Source: a virus
Strand: one strand, 5' to 3'
Length of the DNA stretch: 64,000 nucleotides
Virus record (IMG/VR): IMGVR_UViG_3300042935_001174
Location: 1-64,000 of that record
Below, one piece after another: positions 17,524 through 26,900 of the stretch; the stretch's first letter is position 1, and every line of letters begins with the position of its first letter. The notes under the pieces are model-generated. The model ran no database searches and was not told the DNA's origin. It was given only the letters and a program-made list of their open reading frames with translations. The translations under genes and the position numbers were made by a program.

Positions 17524-18443
17524 CCTTCTTGTTCCCTTATTACATCTAGTTCGCGTGTCATTATACCTCGGTTGTGCCAGTTGCTCAGATAATGATGTTT
17601 AAAAAATTCACTTTCTTCTCGACCCAACACAATGACAGGTAAATCCAGTTGTTGATTTAGATCGGCAGCAATTCTATCAAACACGATTTCTGGAGTGTGA
17701 TCTTTGACAGTATCCCACAAAGTTGCTAACGCATCAAAATTTTGAACTAGCCGATAATCCCAGTCGGTTAGCATGGTCATGTAAGTGCCCATTCTGCTGC
17801 CGGCAATGGCCCAGGCACCGTTTTCAGCATCAGTTCCTACATTATGCCAAATTGTAAGATGATCAAAATTACGTTTATGCACACGATCTCTAAATTCAGC
17901 CACTGATGGTTTATGACCTTTGTCTAGGCACATCTTGACACCTTCTCTAAATCCTGCTCGCCAGGCCTGGAACGGTGTTCCGTTTGGATAGGTAGTACTG
18001 TAACAATCATACATGGCAAAGTAATTAGGCTCAAAACAAAACTCAACAAGACTTTCATCTCGTCCATCTGTGTTTTCATGAGTTTTCATATTCCACACAA
18101 ACTCTCGAGTCCAAGAACTTAATCCTCCATTACCATACATTAATCCGTTGATATGATTACGTGCTCTCCAACGAAACACTGAATTGTGTTTATCATCATC
18201 TTTAAAATCTAATGTTAGATTAAAAAATTTCGAATCTGGCAAATTGTCGCCGTCGATTAAAATAAATCGTTCTGTTTCGCTGACATCACCAGCGGCTTTG
18301 TGTGCGGCATCTGAGCCTTTAACACCATCCACACGTTTGGCCCAGGGAACCATGTTTTTAATCTTGACCCAGAATTCTTCTTTCTGTGGTTCATCATAGC
18401 TGAGGTAAATCACATCAAGATCAGCAATATCAACTTGTTTCAT
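17517..18443 (-). CDS. Putative GT-A-like glycosyltransferase
   Basis: A 308-aa protein. LDVIYLSYDEPQKEEFW is a typical first strand and helix of a nucleotide-sugar-binding Rossmann fold. ERFILIDGDNLPD carries a DxD motif (Asp64/Asp66), which binds the metal and nucleotide-sugar in GT-A enzymes. GLMYGNGGLSSWTREFVWNM and the Trp-rich C-terminal half would form the acceptor side. No membrane anchor is visible. It overlaps the 115-aa gene upstream by 14 nt and the SGNH hydrolase downstream by 7 nt. Transfer of a sugar is the expected role; neither sugar nor acceptor can be named. Confidence 0.68.
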   Translation of the reverse strand: MKQVDIADLDVIYLSYDEPQKEEFWVKIKNMVPWAKRVDGVKGSDAAHKAAGDVSETERFILIDGDNLPDSKFFNLTLDFKDDDKHNSVFRWRARNHINGLMYGNGGLSSWTREFVWNMKTHENTDGRDESLVEFCFEPNYFAMYDCYSTTYPNGTPFQAWRAGFREGVKMCLDKGHKPSVAEFRDRVHKRNFDHLTIWHNVGTDAENGAWAIAGSRMGTYMTMLTDWDYRLVQNFDALATLWDTVKDHTPEIVFDRIAADLNQQLDLPVIVLGREESEFFKHHYLSNWHNRGIMTRELDVIREQEGW

Positions 18444-18777
18444 TAGTTCTTAAACTCCATTTTATATTAGGTATAGAATTATCTACAACAACACAGATAT
18501 CCCTAGGATCACAGGGTATTCCTGTGTCTCCTGGCACCAATTTATTAGTGATAGTGTGTTTTATATAGATTAATTTATTGTCGACTACTCGAACATTACT
18601 TGGCAACAAGGAAAATGTTTCTCTGTCGATTTCAATATAATTACCTGGCACATCCTCCATGCTATAAAATAAAGGAAAGCCTGCATCATCATGATATAAA
18701 CGATAAAATATTGGTTTTGGTGTCGGTAGATCCCATTCGTTGAATGCTTTCCAAAAATTTTCTGTAGTTTCATTCAT
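18430..18777 (-). CDS. Small conserved-looking phage protein, unknown function
   Basis: A 115-aa protein with a mostly beta pattern: KPIFYRLYHDDAGFPLFYSM, then EDVPGNYIEIDRETFSL, then LVPGDTGIPCDPRDICVVVD. The sequence looks well constrained, with evenly spaced strands and Pro/Gly turns, but I cannot name a family. I have the impression of similar proteins in other marine phages, unchecked. It lies between two glycosyltransferase-type genes, overlapping upstream by 8 nt and downstream by 14 nt, so it is part of the same transcript and may be an accessory subunit. There is no signal peptide or membrane segment. Confidence 0.65.
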   Translation of the reverse strand: MNETTENFWKAFNEWDLPTPKPIFYRLYHDDAGFPLFYSMEDVPGNYIEIDRETFSLLPSNVRVVDNKLIYIKHTITNKLVPGDTGIPCDPRDICVVVDNSIPNIKWSLRTNETS

Positions 18778-19549
18778 TGGCTGTGGCCCAATCTTTTATA
18801 TGATAATGAAAGAATCCACTTTGTGTAATTGTGTGTATCCTTAATCCAGGGTCTGCATTTTCCCAGACTAGTTCTTTGCTCCAATTGCCGGTATGTGTGG
18901 GTATAATATAACGCTTCATATGAACAATTGTAGGACCAAAATTTGTTGGTAATACACAATTCTCAATGCCGACTATTTTGGCAGCCATGGCATATACTAA
19001 ATCAGTTGTAGGGATATCGTCGGGGAATTTTAATAATTTTTTAAAGGACTCCCAGTCAGAAAATATTGCCCTTACTAAATCAAAAAATTCCTTGGCTGTT
19101 TTACTCACACGCCAGTAAGTTATAGCATTGTAAACATCAGGCAAGTTGTTAGAATCAAAAACTTTTCTGTAATATCTTGACTTACTTATCTGTCCGTAAA
19201 AATCTCTACAGCCTTGACTGATTGCCACATCTTGGTGTTCAAACAATGTCCACCAGTGGTCCACAGCACTTGTGGCAATCATGTCTGCTTCTAGTTTAAT
19301 AGTTTGTCTATAAGGACTAGCGGCAAATACTTGCCAGTCGTTGGCATATCCTCCTAGGTCACCGTGTGGCAACGGAATCACATGATCGAACACAGGGTCA
19401 CTGCATTGTTTTACTGACAGTACAGAGATATTGGCATCTGGATGCCACTGGCGAATAGATCTAGCAAGTTGTACAGCACAACCCAAGTAGTCAACAGAGT
19501 CAGTGTCAATTGCCGGAATAAGATAACCACGTTCAGCAAGGATTGGCAA
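18770..19549 (-). CDS. Putative GT-A-like glycosyltransferase
   Basis: A 259-aa protein. The first half has the order of a GT-A nucleotide-sugar domain: ISVLSVKQCSDPVFDHVIPL, then a helix, then RQTIKLEADMIATS, where ExD (Glu87/Asp89) takes the place of DxD. It resembles the gene just upstream (19533-20339), whose equivalent is LVLDADYVVAS, so the two are probably ancient paralogues. IVHMKRYI and GFFHYHIKDW near the C-terminus may supply a metal-binding His. It overlaps both neighbours (17 nt upstream, 8 nt downstream). The ExD variation leaves some doubt about activity. Confidence 0.62.
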   Translation of the reverse strand: MPILAERGYLIPAIDTDSVDYLGCAVQLARSIRQWHPDANISVLSVKQCSDPVFDHVIPLPHGDLGGYANDWQVFAASPYRQTIKLEADMIATSAVDHWWTLFEHQDVAISQGCRDFYGQISKSRYYRKVFDSNNLPDVYNAITYWRVSKTAKEFFDLVRAIFSDWESFKKLLKFPDDIPTTDLVYAMAAKIVGIENCVLPTNFGPTIVHMKRYIIPTHTGNWSKELVWENADPGLRIHTITQSGFFHYHIKDWATANE

Positions 19550-20339
19550 CGATGGCTCCTAGTTGTTGTTTGCCCATGGCGTGAAAGTCACAGTTTTTAA
19601 TATCCACCCAACGAGGTTTTCCTTCACTGTTATTAAAATCAATTCTATAATAGTCTTGACTAACTTGTGACAGTTTATGTGAAGGTGTTACACTGGCCAA
19701 ACTCCAGGGAATTGCTGGATGATCCGTTGTGTGTCCATTTAACATGCAAAGAGAAATACTTAGTGCATGGTCGTTACGATAAACAGACCTACCTGTTCCG
19801 TAGATATTTTTATAATGTTGCCAATTTTGTTTAATCATTGTCATTGACTCAAATAGCAATTGTGATTCTTGGCTGCGTTTAAAATACATCACTGTGGCCC
19901 ACCACATGGGCATTTTATGTCGACCGAAATAATTTAAATCTTCAAAGTCTTGTGTGCCTGTGAGGTCGTAGGCCCACCGATGACATAAAAAATTTTGAGT
20001 TGTATTCAATGCACATTTTAATTGATTACTAGCTACTACATAATCGGCGTCAAGCACTAATGTGTTATCCCAGGGACTTAGACTATATGCATCGGTTCTG
20101 TTAGAATTAAACCACGGTACAGACTTACCAATGTCATCAAAGAAACGATAGCCGCCGGCATCAGTTGATGCAGTGATCACTTGATCAAACTTATTAAGAT
20201 AACCCGAATCGGACACGTTGGTGACCACTGCTACCGGAATACCCAGGTGACGTTTTATATTATCAGCTGACCAGGCCGCTAGGGCAAGATAATCAATGTT
20301 GCTGTTGTTGAATGCAAAGATCAACGCACCAGTTGTCAT
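19533..20339 (-). CDS. Putative GT-A-like glycosyltransferase
   Basis: A 268-aa protein. ALIFAFNNSNIDYLALAAWS is the first beta-alpha unit, IPVAVVTNV the second strand, and NTLVLDADYVVAS carries the DxD motif (Asp97/Asp99). SVYRNDHALSISL and NCDFHAMGKQQL further on fit the acceptor/metal-binding end of GT-A folds. The start overlaps the 102-aa gene by 4 nt (ATGA-type coupling) and the stop overlaps the next glycosyltransferase by 17 nt. It is the first enzyme of the long minus-strand accessory run after the promoter at about 20,660. Acceptor unknown. Confidence 0.65.
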   Translation of the reverse strand: MTTGALIFAFNNSNIDYLALAAWSADNIKRHLGIPVAVVTNVSDSGYLNKFDQVITASTDAGGYRFFDDIGKSVPWFNSNRTDAYSLSPWDNTLVLDADYVVASNQLKCALNTTQNFLCHRWAYDLTGTQDFEDLNYFGRHKMPMWWATVMYFKRSQESQLLFESMTMIKQNWQHYKNIYGTGRSVYRNDHALSISLCMLNGHTTDHPAIPWSLASVTPSHKLSQVSQDYYRIDFNNSEGKPRWVDIKNCDFHAMGKQQLGAIVANPC

Positions 20340-20644
20340 CTTTTTTTGCCTAATTCTTCATACTCGAGTAACCATGCATTCATTTGTTCCTGCCAGCGAC
20401 CAAGGGCCAAGTATTGTAATTCTGTTGGATTGATTTTTACAGGATTACCATACAAATCTAAAATTACAATATCATCGTCCACTGAGCAGGCATGTAACAA
20501 TGTCAATAACTCAGGACCTGCCTGCCACATTCCTCCGTTATAAGCAAATATCATTTTGCCCTGGTACTTTTCTTTAAGGATGCGTTTTGTGGCCGCATGT
20601 TCAAAACGGGCACGTGAGTGTGCAATCAAGTTGTCATTATTCAT
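20336..20644 (-). CDS. Small phage protein of unknown function, first gene of accessory run
   Basis: A 102-aa protein, mixed alpha/beta, charged at both ends: RFEHAATKRILKEKYQGKMI, FAYNGGMWQAGPELLTLLHA, and LDLYGNPVKINPTELQYLAL. I do not recognise the family. The pattern is compact and soluble and could be an adaptor or a small virion or assembly factor. It starts 7 nt after a good -10 hexamer and after the terminator of the tail-fibre operon, so it heads the accessory transcript. It overlaps the first glycosyltransferase by 4 nt. Confidence 0.65.
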   Translation of the reverse strand: MNNDNLIAHSRARFEHAATKRILKEKYQGKMIFAYNGGMWQAGPELLTLLHACSVDDDIVILDLYGNPVKINPTELQYLALGRWQEQMNAWLLEYEELGKKR

Positions 20645-20651
20645 ATAGTCA

Positions 20652-20680
20652 ATTATACAGGGTATATTGAAAAAAGTAAA
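20652..20680 (-). promoter_or_regulatory. Sigma70-like promoter for the minus-strand accessory run
   Basis: On the minus strand TTTACT (20680-20675), a 17-nt spacer and TATAAT (20657-20652) lie just upstream of the ATG at 20644. A TG precedes the -10 (CTGTATAAT). The -10 ends 7 nt before the ATG, so the transcript would be almost leaderless. The -35 overlaps the terminator U-tract of the upstream tail-fibre operon. This could be the main promoter for the 20.6 to 2.75 kb run. Confidence 0.55.
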
Positions 20681-20697
20681 GGGCCCAGAGGCCCTTT
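20670..20697 (-). terminator. Rho-independent terminator after the tail-fibre genes
   Basis: An 8-bp perfect stem AAAGGGCC/GGCCCTTT (20678-20685 with 20690-20697) closes a 4-nt loop. On the minus strand it is followed by ACTTTTTT. It lies about 20 nt past the stop of the 328-aa fibre gene and separates the virion block from the accessory run. Confidence 0.85.
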
Positions 20698-20716
20698 TGG
20701 TAAGATCGTTACAATA

Positions 20717-21703
20717 TTAAGATACTGTTGCAGCCACAGTTGGGGTTCCCCAGGCGGCCGTAGTAAGATAAGTTGTTGATGGTGGAATATACGATACCAG
20801 TGTAGCCGGAGCAGAGCCAAAAGATACACCAGAGCTGTCAGTCCCGCCACTGATGTTATCAGGACCAAAGCTACTGCCCGGATCAACCCAGGTTGTTGTT
20901 AATACCAACTGTGTTCCTGATCCAGCTGTTCTAGCATTAAGTTCAATATATTGATTGGTATATGGTGCAGTATCAGCAAACTGTTTATATAGTACAGTAT
21001 TACTGGTTGTTAATTGATACCATCCAGTGGTAGTTGCTAGTGTAGTAGGCGATCCTGATCCACCAGATTTTGTAGTGCCAGTATAACTTGTGCCATTGAT
21101 AGTCTGGGCGGCACTATTAACTCGTCCTGTGATAAAAATACTACCGCACAGGGTTGAAGCCAAGTCATTCCATTCAGTATCAGCAACTGTGCCAGTTGAC
21201 GACTTGCCAACTTGCCATTTAACTATGCCGCCAGCATTCCAAAAGTAACGTGCGGCATCTGCTGATGCAAATGTAACAGTATTAGTAAATGTAATTGTCC
21301 AAGCAGACGCACCTGAACCAGTTCCTGAAGTTTTTGCACTTGTGCCTGTCCAGGCAGTATACTGAGTTCCACTGCCGACTGCATTACCTCTGTTGGTGGT
21401 TAAATTGGTCAAGTCTGTGTTTAAATTTGATAAGATGTTAATTGTATCACCAGCAGTAGGCGCTGATCTCGATGTAATTCCTGTGCCTTGGTGGCTGGCC
21501 ATGCTTGATATGTTATTAACCAGTGTTGCCCACTGAGTGGCTGATACTATTCCCAAGGCACTCACTGTTGACACAGCACTCTGACCGTATCCCTTGTCAG
21601 TTGACCCTGCCGCCCAAATATCGTTAACGTTGGCACCTGCTGTAGTGCTAACAAAACCGTTGTAGTCGGTTGCCTGAATTAATCCACCTGATGAGTACGT
21701 CAT
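20717..21703 (-). CDS. Putative tail fibre / virion surface protein
   Basis: A 328-aa protein with the composition of a phage fibre: very rich in Thr, Ser, Gly and Ala, few charges, no signal peptide. The N-terminus MTYSSGGLIQATDYNGFVST looks like an attachment region. A helical section with LSNLNTDLTNLTTNRGN could trimerise. After it come beta-rich repeats (SAWTITFTNTVTFASADAAR, YQLTTSNTVLYKQFAD, YIELNARTAGSGTQLVLTT) suited to a beta-sandwich tip. It is the last gene of the virion block, 21 nt after the previous fibre-like gene and just before the strong terminator. Receptor binding is a guess from position and composition. Confidence 0.65.
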   Translation of the reverse strand: MTYSSGGLIQATDYNGFVSTTAGANVNDIWAAGSTDKGYGQSAVSTVSALGIVSATQWATLVNNISSMASHQGTGITSRSAPTAGDTINILSNLNTDLTNLTTNRGNAVGSGTQYTAWTGTSAKTSGTGSGASAWTITFTNTVTFASADAARYFWNAGGIVKWQVGKSSTGTVADTEWNDLASTLCGSIFITGRVNSAAQTINGTSYTGTTKSGGSGSPTTLATTTGWYQLTTSNTVLYKQFADTAPYTNQYIELNARTAGSGTQLVLTTTWVDPGSSFGPDNISGGTDSSGVSFGSAPATLVSYIPPSTTYLTTAAWGTPTVAATVS

Positions 21704-21724
21704 TTTCTGTTGTCCTAGTTATTT

Positions 21725-23155
21725 TTATTTGGTTGCAACAATGGCTTCCACTGTGCCTTCGTTGATGTCTAATTTGTCTTCCAAGGAACGACCGATAACA
21801 TTAAATGCTGACGCTTCTCCAGGTTTGGCTGAACGAGCTAACCCAAAACCTGCTGAAACTAATCTGTCGCCTTTACGAACCATACCAACCACACGAACCG
21901 GAACTCGACCTGTCATTGCAATTGGTGGATGTGTTTCGTCTGTGCCGGCAGCTGAATTCATTAGATAGGCTGCTTGTGTACTTATAACACCAAACACATT
22001 TTCTGACAATTCAGTAAGAGAAACAGTGATTTCGGCAATGCCGCCGAGCTCAACAACTGTTCCAGCTGGGTAGGTAGTGTCTGAAGCAAAACGTTCAGCA
22101 ACGTCAGCATATTGAGCTGAAGTAGCCTTGGCAAATACAGTATTAAAGTAACCACTGCTTGAACCAATATTGCCAACACCGTTGCCGGCAGCATTGACAA
22201 TGCTACCAAGCGTCACAGAACCAGTGGTTACACTTAGGTTTCCACCAGTGACATTACCTGTTACTGCAAGAGTGGTTGGAATAGACACAGCAGAAGTTGC
22301 ACCATTTACTGCCAGTACTGTGGTTACTACGCCTCCATCATTGACTTTGAGTGTTAGGTTGGCATCTTGTGTTTGATTCTGAAGAACAACTTCTGAAGTG
22401 GCTGTTGTAACAGAAATCTTTGCATCCTGGTCAGCGCCGACAGTTAACCCTGTGTCATTTAAGATACCCAGTGTTCCTGAAGTTGTATCATTGCTGACGG
22501 CACTTAAAAAGTCTGTGCTGTCAAGTCCATCTAGAGTTTGTGCATTAGTAGCACTTCCACGGAACAATGCGCTTGTAACAGTGGTGCTTAGTTGTATACC
22601 TGGACCAACTGTGCTGAATCCAGTGATTGCAACTTGGGGAGTGAATGTTGCATCTTTTGAAACAATACCAACAACAGTATCTTCAACGTATAGTTTAACA
22701 ACCACGTGATCTATTGAAACGTTATCTGTTACTGTTTCGACCACAGCACCCGACGTTCCTTGGCCAGCAGTTGATGCTGGACCAATTAAAATAAAGGCGC
22801 TACCGTTGTAGGCTTTAAGTTGTTGATTTACTGTGTCAAACCATAAATCTCCAGCTACGTTACTAGTTGGTGCTGTAGAACTTGCAGTTGAAGCTGAGAT
22901 AACTTTAAATGTTGTACCATTGTACACTTTCATTGTGGCGGTAGTTTTATCCCACCAAAGTTGTCCAGTTAAAGGTGCACCTGGTGCAACAGTATTTGCT
23001 CCACTTTCTAACAAGTGTATAAAGTTTTCGTCTAAAAACTCACCGTAACCAGCATAGTTTTTACCCACTAGGGTCATGCTAGAACTAGTATTGATGGTAC
23101 CATCTGCAATTGTTGCAAAGATTGATCCATCAGTTAAATTGATTGTATATGCCAT
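21725..23155 (-). CDS. Putative tail fibre protein with peptidase-G2/autocleavage-like C-terminus
   Basis: A 476-aa protein. The N-terminal part has two PGxPLTGQLWWDKTTATMKVYNG / VAGDLWFDTVNQQLKAYNG repeats (about residues 58-125), a small beta unit common in marine phage fibres. The middle is Thr/Val-rich beta-helix-like sequence with TGNVTGGNLSVTTGSVTLGS. The C-terminal domain runs from YADVAERFASDTTYPAGTVV through VFGVISTQAAYLMNS and GRVPVRVVGMVRKGDRLVSA, resembling the peptidase-G2/IMC-type self-cleaving domain of fibres; cleavage itself cannot be shown. A TATAAATA late promoter box and an AGGATGGAG ribosome site lie just upstream. Confidence 0.72.
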   Translation of the reverse strand: MAYTINLTDGSIFATIADGTINTSSSMTLVGKNYAGYGEFLDENFIHLLESGANTVAPGAPLTGQLWWDKTTATMKVYNGTTFKVISASTASSTAPTSNVAGDLWFDTVNQQLKAYNGSAFILIGPASTAGQGTSGAVVETVTDNVSIDHVVVKLYVEDTVVGIVSKDATFTPQVAITGFSTVGPGIQLSTTVTSALFRGSATNAQTLDGLDSTDFLSAVSNDTTSGTLGILNDTGLTVGADQDAKISVTTATSEVVLQNQTQDANLTLKVNDGGVVTTVLAVNGATSAVSIPTTLAVTGNVTGGNLSVTTGSVTLGSIVNAAGNGVGNIGSSSGYFNTVFAKATSAQYADVAERFASDTTYPAGTVVELGGIAEITVSLTELSENVFGVISTQAAYLMNSAAGTDETHPPIAMTGRVPVRVVGMVRKGDRLVSAGFGLARSAKPGEASAFNVIGRSLEDKLDINEGTVEAIVATK

Positions 23156-23182
23156 TTTTAATTCACTCCATCCTGATAATAG

Positions 23183-23190
23183 TATTTATA
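23183..23190 (-). promoter_or_regulatory. T4-type late promoter box TATAAATA
   Basis: A perfect TATAAATA on the minus strand (23190-23183), 28 nt before the ATG of the 476-aa fibre gene, with an AGGATGGAG ribosome site in between. This is the T4 late consensus recognised by gp55, which is encoded at 49220-50125. Confidence 0.72.
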
Positions 23191-23210
23191 GCAGAATTCT
23201 CTACTCATAT

Positions 23211-23816
23211 TTATGCTGAACTCAAGTTAGTTAGAGTCTGGATTCGTACAGTATAGTCGATTTGAATCTGCCTATTCAAACTCTTTTGTACTGGGTGAAA
23301 AATAACATGAGTAATTAACATCAAGTTATCATTTGCACCTTCCCAGGCTTTTAATCCTAGTTCGTCAAACACAAATTCGCCATTGAAATTAGTTGAATTA
23401 TCAAAGGCCTGTTGTCCAGCTGGCTCACCGTAGTCTAGTAAACAAGTTACTAAAACGTCGGTATAAACTTTGCCAGATGTATGTAAAACTGTTAAATTGT
23501 TTCTTGTTGGATCCGTGTTAGCAGGAGAATTATTATCTACTACTTTTAGGTATGTTTGATTATATAAGTCAGCATTTTGTCCGGTGGTATTTGGCGGCAA
23601 ATATGTAATTACACCTGTGGGGTCTACGGATGCTCCACCATTACCAAATGCCATGGCATAGATGAAACCAAGATTTTTATTGGCAATGCTCTGTGCCAGC
23701 GCAATACTCATATTTTCATAATGAATAGCATTATGCTTGTCTACAAATATTTCTTTAGAATTAGGATCGTGGATCTTTAAGAATCCTTCGACCAAAACAG
23801 GACCCAAAGACATCAT
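23211..23816 (-). CDS. Virion-associated protein of unknown function
   Basis: A 201-aa protein, all-beta in pattern. VEGFLKIHDPNSKEIFVDKH at the start is strikingly like GHIKIFDPNTKETFVEKR in the 50-aa protein just upstream. Later stretches include FIYAMAFGNGGASVDPTGVI, SGKVYTDVLVTCLLDYGEPA and the terminal IQIDYTVRIQTLTNLSSA. Position between the giant structural protein and the fibres suggests a tail or baseplate-fibre connector. Its ATG overlaps the upstream TGA (ATGA). I cannot name a family. Confidence 0.68.
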   Translation of the reverse strand: MMSLGPVLVEGFLKIHDPNSKEIFVDKHNAIHYENMSIALAQSIANKNLGFIYAMAFGNGGASVDPTGVITYLPPNTTGQNADLYNQTYLKVVDNNSPANTDPTRNNLTVLHTSGKVYTDVLVTCLLDYGEPAGQQAFDNSTNFNGEFVFDELGLKAWEGANDNLMLITHVIFHPVQKSLNRQIQIDYTVRIQTLTNLSSA

Positions 23817-23965
23817 GCTCGTTTCTCCACAAAAGTTTCTTTAGTGTTTGGGTCAAATATTTTGATATGACCTTCTATGCTGAACGCCCCGGTTTCGTTG
23901 GGTTTTGGAGCAGGATTTTGCGCCTGCTGTCCAGCGGGTTTATTTGGTTGCGTTTGTTGAATCAT
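23813..23965 (-). CDS. 50-aa protein sharing a motif with the next gene
   Basis: Reads from the ATG at 23965 to the TGA at 23813-23815. A Gln/Pro-rich, probably disordered head (MIQQTQPNKPAGQQAQNPAP) is followed by GHIKIFDPNTKETFVEKR. The second half matches the beginning of the 201-aa protein encoded immediately downstream, with 12 of 18 positions identical by eye. It starts 16 nt after the stop of the giant gene, and its own stop overlaps the next start. It may be a free copy of an interaction motif, such as a fibre or baseplate docking peptide, or a remnant of a duplicated gene. Confidence 0.62.
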   Translation of the reverse strand: MIQQTQPNKPAGQQAQNPAPKPNETGAFSIEGHIKIFDPNTKETFVEKRA

Positions 23966-23981
23966 ACTTTATTTACCACGT

Positions 23982-26900
23982 TTATTCACCCATGATAAAC
24001 CTTGCTGCCTGCGTATTGGTAACTTGTAGTGCTTGCCCGTTGCTTGCAGTAGTTGTTCCTGGTTCGTACCAACTCTTTCCTTGACGTACTCGTATAGAAA
24101 CTTGATAATTTTGCACAGGTGCGGTATTGAACTCAACAGTAACCGGCGCAATAGAAGTTACTGTGTATCCACCAGCTTGTAGTGTTCCTGCAACATACAC
24201 CTGTACAGCATTTTCAAGTAAGTCTATATCTCCAGTCAAGCTGATGTTTTCTGCAACAAACACAGTTTGGGTACCAGCAGATAGGTAATTTTGATAAACT
24301 ATTTTATCTTGATATTCCAATGGCAGGGCATTTGAAAAACCTGAATTAATTACATCATCTCCAACGGAGTGACTGGCAACAGCAGTACCGGCTGTGCCTC
24401 GACGCAGACCGCTGATGGTGTTTAATCCTGTGTCTTTAGATCTGTAGGTAATTCGTTCACCTTCGATTATTACAATACCAAAAATACCATTTGGTAAATC
24501 TGGATCACTTAAATGTGACGCATCATCAACATAAATTATGTCAGCATTTTCCTGTACCGACTGTACTAGAACAGTTGACGTGTTGGTAGTGACTCGATAG
24601 GTAGTTTGTAGGCCTCTCATGTCTTGGAATATACGGAATTCAGTGCCGCCTGGGATAACGCTGTCTGTATAACTAGCAATAGTCACAACTGAGGCAGCGC
24701 CAATTGGTGGGCCTGCAATGATAATGTATTGTCCGTCAACATAATAGTCATTGTTTTCAAACAAGTATCTTCCGTCAAGTGTTACGCTCACGCGGGCGCC
24801 GTTGGCAATAGGTCTACCAGTATCAAATTTATTAGTTTGAATTAAAATACCTTGGCTATAATCATACGACCCTGGATCATTATTAATTGTTCCTAAATCA
24901 TAGACTGTTTCGTCATAACTTTCTGTTATCACTGCGCCTTGTGTTTCAGGACCAACAAACACCTGAGTTAACAATTCTTGTTGTGCTGTATCGTTAAATG
25001 TTGTAACACTGATTACATCGCCAAGCACTGGGATAACTCCACCATTGGGTTTGAAGATCAGTTGGTTGCCGTTGAGGTAATACGGAGATGCAGTTCTGAC
25101 TGAGATTAACACCGTTGATCCTATGGCAGGCAATGAACTCAGAGTAATAGTTCTATCGTTTCCAGCAACATACGGATCAACTACATAACCAACTCCAAGA
25201 ATTAACGGTACTGTGTCAATGTAAACTGCTACATCGTTGTCAGCCACTAGTGATTGACTATATGCTCCTCGACTTGGCAAATAATACTGTAGACTTGATC
25301 CATCTGAAATATATTCGGCCCCTTCGGCTGGTCTTACTCGAATACCATTTTTCTCAACAATGATGTTTGCTGGATTAGTTCCTGACAAACTCTCAGATAG
25401 TGTAAACGATAGTGCTGTTCCATTAGACACAAAATATTGTGTCAGTGGAGTGCTCCATTGATATGTGTAGTTTGTGGTACCAGCTGTGTACCCCATTGCA
25501 GTTACTACCACAAGGTCGGACACTTGATAGGTATTGTTCAATGTCAACAATGTTGATGGCAGACCGCGAACATCTGCTGTGGGTGTAAATGTAAAGTCTG
25601 TGTCTAATTCTCCATTGACAAAAATTGCAAATGTTGCTATTAAACTATAACCAATTGGAATTACAATTCCGTTATTGACCACTGCACCATTAAATGCATA
25701 TTTGTACAATTGATTGCCGCCACCAATGCCGTATACGCTGATAGAAACATTATCACCAGTGGAAATATTTGATGTAACTGTTATTGTTCTTGCTACCCAA
25801 TTAACAATATAGTGGTCTCCAAGAATCAACTGTTGCCCAGTTGTTGCATTCCACACACGTACTTGATCTGGATAATCAACCAGGCCAGCAAAACTGAAGT
25901 TATTGTCAATGCCGTCATATGCGTAGGCAACATCAACTTTTGGGAATCCATGCCCGTTAAGGTCCCAGTCTGATCCAGGCGTAGTTACCACACGAATGTC
26001 CAGAGTGTCAAAAATTGCACCTGGTACTAATTCTTCTGGGGCATAACTTGAATAAGTGTCAATAAATTCTCCGCCAACTACATTGACATCAGTTGGACGA
26101 ATGCCCAGATAACTGTCTATAAATTCGCTTTCATAGATTGCATCAAGTATAGAAGGGTCATAACTTGGCTGTCCGTCAGGTCCAACTGAGATGTTATCAA
26201 ACGGGTTAATATCATAATTACCAACATCGTACCCTGTATTTGATGCAAAGCTGGGCGCGGCAACTTGTACTCCAGGATACGTTACTCCTGAGATTAATAG
26301 TCCAAGATCAAGTCCTGGTTCATTGGCAGTTGGAACATAATATCCCATGGTACGGTCAGCACCTTGCAACTCACCAGCTGGTCTTATCTCCCACTCTGAT
26401 GGGTCAAATGTACTGCTTTGCACTCCTGTGCTGTCGCTTGAATCAGCTATCCAAACACGATTATCATAACGCACTAATGTGCCGTTGCTGTAATTAACGT
26501 TGGGTTCCCAAGCAACCACTATACTGCTGTATTGACAACGATCGTATTTAATTGTGGTGGTTAACTCACGCACCATTGCGTTGCCCATCACAGCAACAAC
26601 AATGGCACCAGATCCGTTGCCGCCAGACAAGGTAATAATTGCAGTGGTTTGATATCCAACGCCTGGATTGATAATTTCAATTGCAACCACTTGACCGGCA
26701 CTATTGATTAATGCTGTCATCACTGCTGGCGTCTGGCAATCACCTGTGACAATTACATCAGGTGCAATGGTATAACCCGAACCGCCATTGACAATGGTAA
26801 CATCTTCTATGCTTAATAGATAATTATTAACCCACTGAGTAAACGGCCAGGTTGACCACACTGGGTCAGTAATAGGAGCCAGTGATTCTGAGTCAGAATA

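Noticed and set aside
20717-23155. Possible diversity-generating retroelement acting on the tail fibres
   Set aside because: No reverse transcriptase gene and no template/variable repeat pair were seen in the window.
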